NCBI GenBank assembly: GCA_910578385.1
Contig: CAJTQV010000030.1
Span: 1 to 22,124, forward strand
DNA length: 22,124 nucleotides
Direction: 5' to 3'
Source: an uncultured Muribaculaceae bacterium
GTDB lineage: Bacteria > Bacteroidota > Bacteroidia > Bacteroidales > Muribaculaceae
Part shown: piece after piece, positions 7,389 through 15,943 of the stretch
How positions within the stretch are numbered: position 1 is the stretch's first letter
Layout: each line of letters begins with the position of its first letter
Program-made: the position numbers and the translations under genes
The notes under the pieces: model-generated
Told to the model about the DNA's origin: nothing
Seen by the model: only the letters and a program-made list of their open reading frames with translations
Database searches by the model: none

Positions 7389-8843
7389 TTACTCGTGCAG
7401 GCGCGTGCGGAGTATGAGGAAGGAGCGGACGGCTGTGATTATGAAGACCGAGGCTGTAAGCCAGTAGGTCAGGGCATCCTGTGTAGCTATCGAGGCGCAG
7501 AAGCCACAGACCCCCAACAGGATTCCGACACATGTCTCGGTGGTGGCGCGGCGGTTCGGAAGGAAGCCGTATATCCTGTAATTCACGCTGATGTAGAGGA
7601 GCACGCAAGCCGCCTGCTCGACCACGGCGGCATATCCCAACCCCATCAGTCCATATATCTTGTAGAAAATAAGCGAAAGACCGAGATACAGCACATTGCA
7701 TACAATCGCCTCCAGCCAGAAGAAGAGCTTCCGGTTGTCCTTGGCGAAGGTAATGTAGCCCAACGGGTAGGCTATGGCTTTGAGCAATATGCTTATGCCG
7801 AGCCATCGCATCAGTCCGGTTGTCGGCAGGAATTCCGCTGTCAGCAGCAGGCGGATTATTATCGGTGCTGTGGCGACAAGAAGGATTGACAGCGGGGTGG
7901 CTACAAGCGCCACGATCTCCATCTGGCGGTCTATCACGACGCGCATTTTAACGGTGTCGCCCGCAGCGGCCGAAAGTCGCGGGAAATAATCCAGAGCCAT
8001 CGCCGTGAAAACAACTCCGGCATATTGCAGCGTGATGCTGTTGGCCGCGTTGAAGAGACCGACATCGGCGATGTCGCCGTTCATTCGTATGAAGATATTG
8101 ATGATGTAGGAGCAGAGCGTGTTTATCAGTGAAGAGGAGAGGAGAATCATGCCTGTGAGCAGCATCCGTTTTACCAGCGGGGAGTGCATCCGGCGGTTGA
8201 AGGTCACGCGGCTTGGAGGCATGGCGCGTCGCAATCCATATGTATAGAACCCCCATGTGGTTGCTGTCAGGATAATCATGGCCGGAACAATGCCCCGGGT
8301 ACCGAAGAAATAGTATAGCGGCACTCCTGCTACAAGGCCCGTCACCGCTCCGGCGAGCGAAGTGACAGAGAGCAGCTTCATCTTGTGGAGTCCCTGGAGT
8401 AGAGCCATCCTGCCGTTGCCGGCCACCATGAAAAATACAGCGACCGCCAGAGCCACGAACTGCCACGCGTAATCGTCCGAGCCGAAAGACCAGCGGCTGA
8501 ACCACGGGGCCATCACCGCGCAGGCCAATGCGCCGAGCAGTGCGGTGAGACGGATAAGCAATTCCGCCACATGGCGCACATCGGCGAGACGGCCGGAGTC
8601 ATCTTTGTTGGCGGCGACCTCCTTTACAAACGAGAGGTTAAGGCCGAGCGACGCGAATCGGGCTACCGTATTTGAGGCCGTGGTGAACATTGAAGCTGCT
8701 CCCATACCGTCGGGGCCGAGGAACATAGCCACGAACTTGCCCCTGACAAGGTTGATCAGTATCTGGAAAATCTGGACACCACCCAGAATGGATGACCCCT
8801 TCAATATGCTTTTATAACCGTTTTCGTTCTTTTCCTCTGCCAT
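7389..8843 (-). CDS. Wzx-type O-antigen/polysaccharide flippase
   Basis: A 484-residue polytopic inner-membrane protein of the MOP (MATE/PST) superfamily that would flip lipid-linked oligosaccharide across the cytoplasmic membrane. The N-terminus (ILKGSSILGGVQIFQILINL) and the LGPDGMGAASMFTT loop are typical of Wzx/O-antigen translocases. About 12 hydrophobic segments can be followed through to TYWLTASVFIITAVRSFLIL near the end. The frame is open farther upstream to 8987, but MAEEKNENGYKS at 8843 is the better start: the extension is AT-rich, not conserved-looking, and contains the promoter-like box. The gene is convergent with the acyltransferase with only 24 bp between stops. The translocated glycan is unknown. 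Confidence 0.9.
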   Translation of the reverse strand: MAEEKNENGYKSILKGSSILGGVQIFQILINLVRGKFVAMFLGPDGMGAASMFTTASNTVARFASLGLNLSFVKEVAANKDDSGRLADVRHVAELLIRLTALLGALACAVMAPWFSRWSFGSDDYAWQFVALAVAVFFMVAGNGRMALLQGLHKMKLLSVTSLAGAVTGLVAGVPLYYFFGTRGIVPAMIILTATTWGFYTYGLRRAMPPSRVTFNRRMHSPLVKRMLLTGMILLSSSLINTLCSYIINIFIRMNGDIADVGLFNAANSITLQYAGVVFTAMALDYFPRLSAAAGDTVKMRVVIDRQMEIVALVATPLSILLVATAPIIIRLLLTAEFLPTTGLMRWLGISILLKAIAYPLGYITFAKDNRKLFFWLEAIVCNVLYLGLSLIFYKIYGLMGLGYAAVVEQAACVLLYISVNYRIYGFLPNRRATTETCVGILLGVCGFCASIATQDALTYWLTASVFIITAVRSFLILRTRLHE

Positions 8844-8848
8844 CACTG

Positions 8849-8856
8849 CAAAAATA
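8849..8856 (-). promoter_or_regulatory. Possible -7 element of the flippase gene
   Basis: On the minus strand this reads TATTTTTG, matching TAnnTTTG. It lies only 5 bp before the ATG at 8843, which would give an almost leaderless message. No clear -33 TTTG is present, so the call is weak. Confidence 0.25.
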
Positions 8857-9132
8857 CAAAAAAAAACTCTGATAACCCCCTTTCCGCCCCAAAAATATCG
8901 CCATCCACCCGACAAATCCCGGAATTTATGCGGTGATTGTTTGTTGGCTTGTTTTTGATAGGAGTAAATGGGTGCAATTTCTATCACCCTGTGGGGTGCG
9001 GGTGAAGGTGGCGGTGGAAAAATCGGGAGCGGGAATTGAGGATTGGAGTGTATAAGTTGTTGGGAATCAGTATAAAAAAGAAAAGATTAATTGTCTCTCG
9101 ACAACTAATCCTCTAACCTTAAATCTAATACC

Positions 9133-9156
9133 ATGAAAAACACGTTGCAAAATTAA
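9133..9156 (+). other. Seven-codon mini-ORF with gene-like leader
   Basis: ATG at 9133 begins MKNTLQN and stops at 9154-9156. The preceding bases (AACCTTAAATCTAATACC) look like the leader that often precedes real Bacteroidetes start codons, and a hairpin lies just upstream. It may be a leader peptide or the 5' scar of a gene lost by deletion. No downstream gene on this strand is within reach. Confidence 0.3.
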
Positions 9157-9259
9157 TAAAAATCGGCGTAACAAAAAAATATTTTGGCAATTATTTTTCT
9201 GTCATTATGATTATTTAACTTATGAAATGTAGGCAGTTAGATAAAATTTGCGTATATTG

Positions 9260-9282
9260 ATACTTTATGTACAATAAAGTAT
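9260..9282. repeat. Small AT-rich palindrome
   Basis: ATACTTTA (9260-9267) and TAAAGTAT (9275-9282) are perfect inverted repeats around a 7-nt centre that includes TGTACA. It could be a binding site for a dimeric regulator or a weak hairpin; nothing near it decides. Confidence 0.35.
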
Positions 9283-9432
9283 ATATATCCCTATGATTTT
9301 TGAAAACTATATGTAAATTTTGACTTTAAACATATGTTAAAGAGGTGGTTGATTGCATTTTGTAATCTTTGTGGGGTCGTTGCTTTTGGTTGGTAATATT
9401 GTGTTATGTCAAATTGCTTGAATAGTGGAGCG

Positions 9433-9563
9433 CCTCCGCAAAGCCTTCGGCTTTGCGGAGGAGTGGGGAGGGTGGAGGTTGCGTAATGATACACGGGTGA
9501 GACATCGAGGCATGCGCCTCAATGTCTCACCCGTGCCTACCGCCGTGTTGCCGCTGACACGGC
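9433..9563 (-). repeat. Structured intergenic repeat element, copy A
   Basis: Three hairpins in a row directly abut the stop of the last B12-operon gene. Read on the minus strand they are: GCCGTGT/ACACGGC (9542-9563); a 14-bp stem CACGGGTGAGACAT with its complement, extended by 5 bp beyond a mismatch (9492-9535); and a 13-bp stem CCTCCGCAAAGCC (9433-9461). The order, the CACGGCGGTAGGCACGGGTG core (on the minus strand, 9528-9547) and the AAGCC-loop-GGCTT hairpin recur at 22004-22124, while the inner stem sequences differ in a compensated way. It may serve as the 3' structure of the operon message, though no T-tract follows. Confidence 0.7.
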
Positions 9564-10946
9564 TTAGGGGTAGGTTATTTTCGTTGCTTTTCCTCCGGCG
9601 ACGCGGATGTAGACTCCGTGCTCTGGATTGTCCACGCGGTTGCCTTGCAGGTCGTAGTAGATTGGAGCGGCATCGGTGCCGGTTTCTGTGTCGGAATCGC
9701 TGATGATTCCTTCCACGCCTGAGGGCTGGGCTGCCGGGTCTTCGGCGAAGAGGGGAAGCGAGGGGAACCAGTAGTTGCTGATCATCTCGTAGTCGCGTAT
9801 CTTGTCGCCGTCGGCCGAGTAGCGGCGCGTCACGTAGGTCGGGATGCTGAATTCGTGGTAGAGCGACATGTAAATCTCGTCCGTGACAGGATGAACACGC
9901 ATCGAGCATCCGTAGAGCTTCCAGTTCTCGCCGTCGGCCGCGAGGTCGATTATCTTCTCCACGCGGCGCGTATCGACATCAAACCTGAACACATTCAGGC
10001 TTGAGAACCAGCTGTTGGCTCCGCCGCTCCAGTAGAGGACGTTGTTCTGCGTGGAGGCGCAGAAGGTGTCGGGTGTCCAGGCATACCATGAATTGGCCGG
10101 TGGATACGCTCCCTCGGGCATGTTGACAACCTCGGTCTCGAAAGTCTGAGGATCCACGCGGACTATGCACGGGAGCGTCGTTCCTGTGCCCTGCACATTC
10201 TTCGCCACACTCAGCCACACGGAGCCATCCTTGGCGAGAACCACCGAACCGATTCCGGCTTTCTCCTGCACGAAGTCCATCGGGATGGTCTTTATCACCT
10301 TGTCGGTAGCGGTGTCGATAATCAGAAGTCCTGCCTGCTGGTGGGCGGCGAATACCTTTCCCTGGGTCAGTACCATCGAGCCTGACTGCCCGTGATAGAG
10401 AGAGCCGGTCGGGTCGTTGTTCGGCTTGTCATCGCCGACGTTGGGGTTGGCAGAGCCTTCGATCTGTCCCTTCACCTCATAGGTGTCGAGGTCGAAAATC
10501 CATATGCCGTTGCTCGAAGATATGTAGCCCTTGTGGTCGTCAACGCCGCAGAAACCGCGACCGTCGCACTGTTTGCCCGATGGGTCGATTTTCTCACTCT
10601 GGAAAAGAATCTTCATGGTCGAGGCATCGGCCACGGTGATACGGCCGCCGGTTATGTCCGCGCCCGGGTCTTTCTCCTGTTTGGCGATCAGGTAAAGGCG
10701 GCCGCGCCAGAGCTGGCCGAACTGGTTTGTGCAGCCAAGCTCACGTCCGGGGTTCTCAGTCTGGATTACGCGGTAGTGCCAGTAGTCGCCGTCGGGGTCA
10801 TCGGGCAGCAGATAATTCACGGTCGAGTTCTGATGTCCGTACCAGTCCTCGTTGACGATAAACACTCCCTTGGAGTAATCGACATCCCCGGCCGACGCGG
10901 ACAACGCCGCGCCGGCCAAGGTCATCGCAATCAAAAGATTTCTCAT
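9564..10946 (-). CDS. DUF5074/YncE-like beta-propeller protein (second BtuG-like)
   Basis: The 460-residue secreted protein begins with a type I signal peptide (cleavage probably after SASA, residue 19) and continues as a beta-propeller of the DUF5074/YncE type. Blade-like pieces include GVFIVNEDWYGHQNSTVNYL, GRITVADASTMKILF, GIWIFDLDTYEVKGQIEG and AGLLIIDTATDKVIKTIPM. BtuG, the surface B12-binding partner of BtuB in Bacteroides, is a propeller of this general class, so a corrinoid role is plausible, but this protein has no lipobox. It ends with a short tail, YYDLQGNRVDNPEHGVYI, like type IX sorting tails. It is the last gene of the riboswitch operon, only 6 bp after the BspA-type gene. Other ligands cannot be excluded. 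Confidence 0.82.
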   Translation of the reverse strand: MRNLLIAMTLAGAALSASAGDVDYSKGVFIVNEDWYGHQNSTVNYLLPDDPDGDYWHYRVIQTENPGRELGCTNQFGQLWRGRLYLIAKQEKDPGADITGGRITVADASTMKILFQSEKIDPSGKQCDGRGFCGVDDHKGYISSSNGIWIFDLDTYEVKGQIEGSANPNVGDDKPNNDPTGSLYHGQSGSMVLTQGKVFAAHQQAGLLIIDTATDKVIKTIPMDFVQEKAGIGSVVLAKDGSVWLSVAKNVQGTGTTLPCIVRVDPQTFETEVVNMPEGAYPPANSWYAWTPDTFCASTQNNVLYWSGGANSWFSSLNVFRFDVDTRRVEKIIDLAADGENWKLYGCSMRVHPVTDEIYMSLYHEFSIPTYVTRRYSADGDKIRDYEMISNYWFPSLPLFAEDPAAQPSGVEGIISDSDTETGTDAAPIYYDLQGNRVDNPEHGVYIRVAGGKATKITYP

Positions 10947-10952
10947 TACCTT

Positions 10953-13900
10953 TTATTTTACCTGTATTTTCATAGTCTTCGTGCCACGGCGCACGATGTA
11001 TGTGCCTGTTGTCAGACCATTCTCGGGTGATACACGCAGACCGTCGAGCGTATAGACTTCGGTGTCGGCATCGTTAAGGTCGAACACTTCGGTCATGCCC
11101 GACTCAACATTCCAGCCGGTAATCTTGACGGGAACCTCCGGGGTATCGACACTGCCGGCTGCATGGCTGCCCGAAACTTTGACGGCATAGGTTGTGGTGA
11201 ATTCCGGACGCTCAATGATGTGGCCGCAGGTGCCGTCGGCTGCAAGAGCGAGGGTCTCGACAACCGGCTCCTCATCCTCCTCGGCATAGTTGCGGTACTG
11301 CTGCGACGACGGAAGATTGACCTCAGTTACGCGGCGTGACAACATGAATTCTGCGGCATCGCCGGTGAAAATCACACCGTCGTTGGCGGCGCGGAACGCT
11401 TCGGGAAGTTCCCCGGCATAGTTCACAGTGCCCGCAACAAGAATCTCGGCATCGCTTTCAGTGAGCGTGCCCGCCTCGATAGTGAAGTCAACAGAAGTAA
11501 CCTCCGGTTCGGAAATCTGACAGCTCTTCCAGCCGGTCATTGTCTCATATTTGGCTTTGAGTCCCGAGGGAACCATCACAACCGGGTAAACACCGGTTGC
11601 GGTGCGCCATGTGTATGTTCCGGCGGTTTTGGGTGCGCCCGGGTTGGTCACGTAGACTTTTATATCAGAGGGGCAGCCGTTGATGATGTCGCTTGAGGTT
11701 GTGTTTCCGAGCGATGCGGGCAGAACAAGTTCCGCGAGTGCGGTGTTGCGGAAGCAATATGCACCGAGTGTGGTAAGAGTGGAGGGGAGTTCCACCGATG
11801 CCAGAGATGAGCAACCGTCGAAAGTGTTTGAACCGAGAGAGGTCACATTTGCCGGAATTTCGGCAGAAGTAATCTTCTTGCAGTTTGTAAAGGTCCATGT
11901 GCCAATGGTCTTGACTGTCGAAGGGAGTTTCACTGAAACAGTTTCACCCTCGGATTCCTCACCCGCTGCAACGATTTTCTCCAGATTGTTACAGTCGCGG
12001 AACATGTTCTGAGAAACTGTTGTCATCCCCTCGGAGAGCGTGACATGGCGCAGTTCGGTACATCCGTAGAATGTGCCTGCTCCCGGGGTGGTGACTGATC
12101 CCGGCAGATAAGCCTCGGTCAGAGACTTGCAGTTCTGGAAAACGTTAGTTCCGAGAGAGGTTACGCTTTCAGGCACGGTAACCGAAGTGATTGGGGTGTT
12201 TGTGAATGCGGAATTGCCGATTGATGTGAGCGCGGCCGGAAAATGAAGTCCCGCGGCACCTTCGCGCGCAGGGGTGTCTCCCTCGGTGCGGTTGTCATCT
12301 GTAGCTGTGTTGAGTGTTGTGAGAGCCGTGCATCCGGAGAAAGCGTAGTTGCCGATTGAGGTCACATTGTTGCCCAATGTAACTTCATGCAGGCTCTTGC
12401 AGTTCTGGAAAAGGTAAGTCGGGACAGCCGTGATGGCGGAGGGGAGAGTGAAAGTCTCGTTGGCGCATCCTGAGAACGCCTGCGAACCGATGGAGGTTAC
12501 GCCGTCGGGGAGTTCGACCACATAATTTGTGCATCCTGCAAAGGCATTGTTGCCGATTGTGGTAACGCTTTCAGGAATGCTCGCACTCCGGAGCGTCGAG
12601 CAGCTTGAGAACATATAGTTCGGTATCGAGGTGAGACCGGCGGGAAGTTTTACCTCCGCGAGTCTGATTGCTGACTGGAAGAGATATGCTCCGAGCTCAG
12701 CGGTGGTCGCGCTCATGTCGGCTGAAGACAGAGCCTGGCAATAGGAGAAGCAGTTGTCACCTATCGCTGTCAGCGAAGAGGGGAAGTTGATTGACTCCAT
12801 CTTGTCGCAGTAGAAGAACGCGCGGCTTCCGAGTGTCTGGATGCCGGCGGGCAGTGACATTCCTGTTATGCCGGAGTTGGAGAATGCATATGTGCCGATC
12901 TCCTTGACTGTGGCAGGGAGTTCTACATTTGTCAGTTTCGAGCAATAGTAGAATGTGTGGGCACCGATTTTCTCCACCGGAGCTGCGATGCGGACGGATG
13001 TCAGCTCTGATGCGCCGTAGAATGCGGAGTCGTTTATGGCTGTCACCTTATAGTCGCGACCCATGAACCGGACGGTGGCGGGTATGGTTATTTCGCCGGT
13101 ATAGGTACTCTTGTTGGCATCTTCAATCTTGTTTTTGTTAGGTGCCCCGTCAATCTTTGCGTAGCTGACCTTGACCGCCGGTGCCTCTTCGGAGATGTCG
13201 GTCACGTTATATGTGACTCCTTCGGCCGCGAATACATCACCTTCGTTGACCGGCACATTGATTTCCGATACATTGGCGAACTTGCTCCAGCCCTCGGCGG
13301 CAGCGTAAGAGCCGGTGAATCCGGTCGGTACGGTGAGAGTGGCGGCAGCGTAGACCTCATTTGTAAAGGCATCGGCTGCCATCTCTGCAGGGTAGAGCGA
13401 TTCCGATTTCACCGAGGTAATCATTTCACCGGCAAATGCTTTTGCTCCGATTTTCTTCAGATTGGCGGGTATCTCCACACTCTTTACCGCTGTTGCGGCA
13501 AATGCCTCATCGCCGATTGTCTCGACTTGTGCCGGAATCAGAAGATTCTCCACAAGTTCGCAGCCGTAGTAGGTGCGTGCCGGGATGTTCTTCATTGCAA
13601 CCGGCAGAATCAGTGTGCGCAATGCTGTGCAACCCTCGAACGTCTGTGCCCCGATAGAGGTCAGGGAGGAGTTGAGGTCAGTGTCGCGGGTACCCTTCAC
13701 TTCCGCAAGGTCGATACACTTGTAGAAGGCACGGTTGCCGATTTTCTTGACAGTGGCCGGGATTGTGACCGAAGTTATGCCGGTTACATCGGCAAAAGCA
13801 CCTTCGGCAATCTCGGTAACGGTATATGCCTTATCATCGTCGCCCGCGCCATCAGTAAATGTAGCGGGAATAACGATAGCCTCGCCCGTGAAATCTCGGT

Positions 13901-14819
13901 AGGCCGCTCCTTCGATAGTGGTCAGCGCGGAGGGGTTGACGAGCTTTACAGAACCTTTCTGGAAATCGGTCAGCTGATAGAAGAGGTCGCCGACCTTGAA
14001 CTCCGTCTTTGCACCGTCGGGAATGGTCGAGGGCGCGGCCTTGAAATCCTTCCAGTCTCTCGGTATCATATATACAGAGTAATTCCAGCCGTCGCAGCAG
14101 CCATCCTCAAGTACACGGCCCGAGGCTCCCCAGCTTGAGTAGTCGAGATCTGAACCAAGTTCCCCTACCCAATAGCTCCAGTAGTTTAAGTACCATCCAG
14201 CACCCCAGTAGTCGCCGTCGTCCATGGCCACCCAGTCGTCGTAGTCATAGTCGGAAGAGCCTCCGACTTCAGGATTGTAACCACGGGGATGTTCGAAGAA
14301 ACCATCTTCAGAGGTATATAACTGTCCATCTTTCGAGTCCATCAGGGAGATGTCGCCGTCATTGTCGGCATCCCAGCCGAAACCGTTGATGGTGTAGCCG
14401 CCGTTAGGGTCGGTAGGAGAGCTGACATTGGTGTACTGCATCAGCGTATAGAGGCGCGGGTTGTTCTTGACAACCGCCTTGATCATGTCAGCACCGGTGG
14501 CGAGTCCGTCCCAGCGGTAACCGAACACTATGGCGTTGGTCTCGCGCTCATCATTCCACTGGATTATGAGTGCCGCCTTGTTGGCACCTTCGCCGGTCCA
14601 GTTCTGGATGTCGTCGAATGTGAATTCATTGGCCGGGAGTGCGGGTGCGTCGGGATTCGGGTCCCATTCCCAGTCGGAGGCGGCTTTCATCCGGCCATCC
14701 TGCCTGAGAGTCGAGGCATAGTCAATGCCCTGAACCTTGGCGGGTACGCGCTTAGCCGTTACTGCGCACGGCATGAGCAGCGACAGTGCCGCCGTGCAGA
14801 TAAGTAACTGTTGTTTCAT
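10953..14819 (-). CDS. BspA-type LRR surface protein with novel N-terminal domain
   Basis: A 1288-residue exported protein with a type I signal peptide (about 1-22). Residues 66-258 form an aromatic-rich domain shared with the next upstream gene: NWTGEG at 73-78, FGYRW at 99-103, WNYSVY near the end, and GWYLNYWSYWVG at 208-219. From about 340 to 1075 there are some twenty BspA/LRR_5 repeats of about 23 residues with the pattern LP-x-x-(V/L)TSIGxxAFxxC, broken by two insert regions (about 515-590 and near the DDNRTEGD segment). The C-terminal tail (VYTLDGLRV to the final KIQVK) resembles a type IX sorting signal. BspA repeats bind host or bacterial surfaces; presence in a B12-riboswitch operon suggests capture of corrinoid or a corrinoid carrier. 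Confidence 0.88.
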   Translation of the reverse strand: MKQQLLICTAALSLLMPCAVTAKRVPAKVQGIDYASTLRQDGRMKAASDWEWDPNPDAPALPANEFTFDDIQNWTGEGANKAALIIQWNDERETNAIVFGYRWDGLATGADMIKAVVKNNPRLYTLMQYTNVSSPTDPNGGYTINGFGWDADNDGDISLMDSKDGQLYTSEDGFFEHPRGYNPEVGGSSDYDYDDWVAMDDGDYWGAGWYLNYWSYWVGELGSDLDYSSWGASGRVLEDGCCDGWNYSVYMIPRDWKDFKAAPSTIPDGAKTEFKVGDLFYQLTDFQKGSVKLVNPSALTTIEGAAYRDFTGEAIVIPATFTDGAGDDDKAYTVTEIAEGAFADVTGITSVTIPATVKKIGNRAFYKCIDLAEVKGTRDTDLNSSLTSIGAQTFEGCTALRTLILPVAMKNIPARTYYGCELVENLLIPAQVETIGDEAFAATAVKSVEIPANLKKIGAKAFAGEMITSVKSESLYPAEMAADAFTNEVYAAATLTVPTGFTGSYAAAEGWSKFANVSEINVPVNEGDVFAAEGVTYNVTDISEEAPAVKVSYAKIDGAPNKNKIEDANKSTYTGEITIPATVRFMGRDYKVTAINDSAFYGASELTSVRIAAPVEKIGAHTFYYCSKLTNVELPATVKEIGTYAFSNSGITGMSLPAGIQTLGSRAFFYCDKMESINFPSSLTAIGDNCFSYCQALSSADMSATTAELGAYLFQSAIRLAEVKLPAGLTSIPNYMFSSCSTLRSASIPESVTTIGNNAFAGCTNYVVELPDGVTSIGSQAFSGCANETFTLPSAITAVPTYLFQNCKSLHEVTLGNNVTSIGNYAFSGCTALTTLNTATDDNRTEGDTPAREGAAGLHFPAALTSIGNSAFTNTPITSVTVPESVTSLGTNVFQNCKSLTEAYLPGSVTTPGAGTFYGCTELRHVTLSEGMTTVSQNMFRDCNNLEKIVAAGEESEGETVSVKLPSTVKTIGTWTFTNCKKITSAEIPANVTSLGSNTFDGCSSLASVELPSTLTTLGAYCFRNTALAELVLPASLGNTTSSDIINGCPSDIKVYVTNPGAPKTAGTYTWRTATGVYPVVMVPSGLKAKYETMTGWKSCQISEPEVTSVDFTIEAGTLTESDAEILVAGTVNYAGELPEAFRAANDGVIFTGDAAEFMLSRRVTEVNLPSSQQYRNYAEEDEEPVVETLALAADGTCGHIIERPEFTTTYAVKVSGSHAAGSVDTPEVPVKITGWNVESGMTEVFDLNDADTEVYTLDGLRVSPENGLTTGTYIVRRGTKTMKIQVK

Positions 14820-14834
14820 GTTGTTTTGTGAAAT

Positions 14835-15872
14835 TTATTTGATTAGTTTTGTTGCTTTTGAACCCTCCTTAATTATGTAGCAGCCACCGGGGAGTGCGTC
14901 GAGCGTTTCGGTGAGAGCTGATTTGCGCACGGTTTTGATATGTACGCCCTGGAGTGTATGGATTGTCACGGTTGCATCGGGGTCGGATGCCGTGGCCGCC
15001 ACACCGGTTGAAGTGTTGGTGTGCGAGTAGTTGAGAGCATGCCACTGTTCCGAGGCACCGGTTCCGGCATCGATGCGGCGCGGAGGATTCTGTTCGCCGC
15101 TCTTTCTGACGGCACCGGTCACAGGGCCGTCAAGGAGGGTGTATTTCCATGCATCGACCTGCCCGTCGGAGAGTTTGCGCGAGGTCATGCCGAGACCGGA
15201 ATAGCTGAGTTCTTCGAAGTCTGTACCGCCGACCCAATAGCTCCAGTAGCCGTCATACCACCCGGCGTTCCAGCGCAACTGGCTGTTGTCGAGCGGTTCG
15301 GCGGGTTGCCACCAGTCGTAGTCGTAGGCGGGATAGCCGTAATCGCGGGCATTGATCGGGTGCTCTATGATATTGGTGTTGCGGGCTTCGGCAATGGCCT
15401 TGCGGCAATACACAGGTGTGAGAGTGCCCGGCGCTGAGGTCTGACCCATCAGCGAGTTGGGGGTGAAATAGTCGAAGCTCACACGCTCGTCGTTGCTCGC
15501 TCCCTCGAAGTCATAAGCCAGATGGTCGAGAACGCTTCCGGCTTCGGGAAACCTGAAGCCTATTCCATCGACGGTATGTCCCATCCAGCCGGTGTACTGG
15601 GTGAAGAGCAGCAGGTCCTCATTGTTCTCCGCTATGGCACGGAACATATCCTCGCCCGAGGGTTGTCCATCAGCATAATCCTCAGGATTCCAGCGGAACC
15701 CCCACACGTAGGCCGCTTTCGGGCCATTGTCCTGGAACTGCACCACCAGTGCCGAGCGGCATGTGCCCTCGCCGGTCCAGAACTCAATCCGGTCCCAGTC
15801 GAGCGTATAGGCCACGGCCGGTATGGTTGCCGCTGCCATAAGCGCGGCGATGTAAAGTTTTCTTCTTCTCAT
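14835..15872 (-). CDS. Secreted protein of unknown function with WTGEG/YWSYWVG domain
   Basis: I do not recognise this family. The 345-residue protein has a type I signal peptide (MRRRKLYIAALM to about AVA, residue 21) and consists almost wholly of the domain seen at the N-terminus of the downstream 1288-aa protein. Shared landmarks are FWTGEG (31-36), ALVVQF, WGFRW (57-61), GEDMFRAIAENN, QYTG, GWYDGYWSYWVG (204-215) and a final DAWKYTLLDG. It has an extra insert at about 130-175. A tail from about 302 (VTIHTLQGVHI to ATKLIK) matches the sorting-like tail. The frame stays open to 16028 but that extension overlaps the upstream gene and lacks a signal; 15872 is the chosen start. It lies 15 bp before the BspA-type gene. 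Confidence 0.8.
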   Translation of the reverse strand: MRRRKLYIAALMAAATIPAVAYTLDWDRIEFWTGEGTCRSALVVQFQDNGPKAAYVWGFRWNPEDYADGQPSGEDMFRAIAENNEDLLLFTQYTGWMGHTVDGIGFRFPEAGSVLDHLAYDFEGASNDERVSFDYFTPNSLMGQTSAPGTLTPVYCRKAIAEARNTNIIEHPINARDYGYPAYDYDWWQPAEPLDNSQLRWNAGWYDGYWSYWVGGTDFEELSYSGLGMTSRKLSDGQVDAWKYTLLDGPVTGAVRKSGEQNPPRRIDAGTGASEQWHALNYSHTNTSTGVAATASDPDATVTIHTLQGVHIKTVRKSALTETLDALPGGCYIIKEGSKATKLIK

Positions 15873-15943
15873 TATGTTGTTGTTTTTTTGTTGCTTGGTT
15901 ATACACCTGCTTCCATGAAGGAAAGACAGTTTTATGTTCGCTG

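Larger units (their letters stand above)
8857..9420. other. Gene-free AT-rich intergenic region
   Basis: About 560 bp lie between the flippase start and the structured repeat that follows the B12 operon. I see no convincing gene. It holds an imperfect hairpin (GATTAATTGT with ACAACTAATC, roughly 9085-9110), a 7-codon mini-ORF at 9133 and an 8-bp palindrome at 9260-9282. Base composition from about 9050 to 9420 is much more AT-rich than the flanking genes. Confidence 0.6.

Noticed and set aside
8844..8987. Upstream extension of the flippase
   Set aside because: It adds 48 residues without family resemblance before a good start at MAEEKNENGYKS.
9409..9909. Minus-strand frame overlapping the end of the second propeller gene
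   Set aside because: His/Arg/Pro-rich shadow of the real gene and of the structured repeat; no start context or domain.
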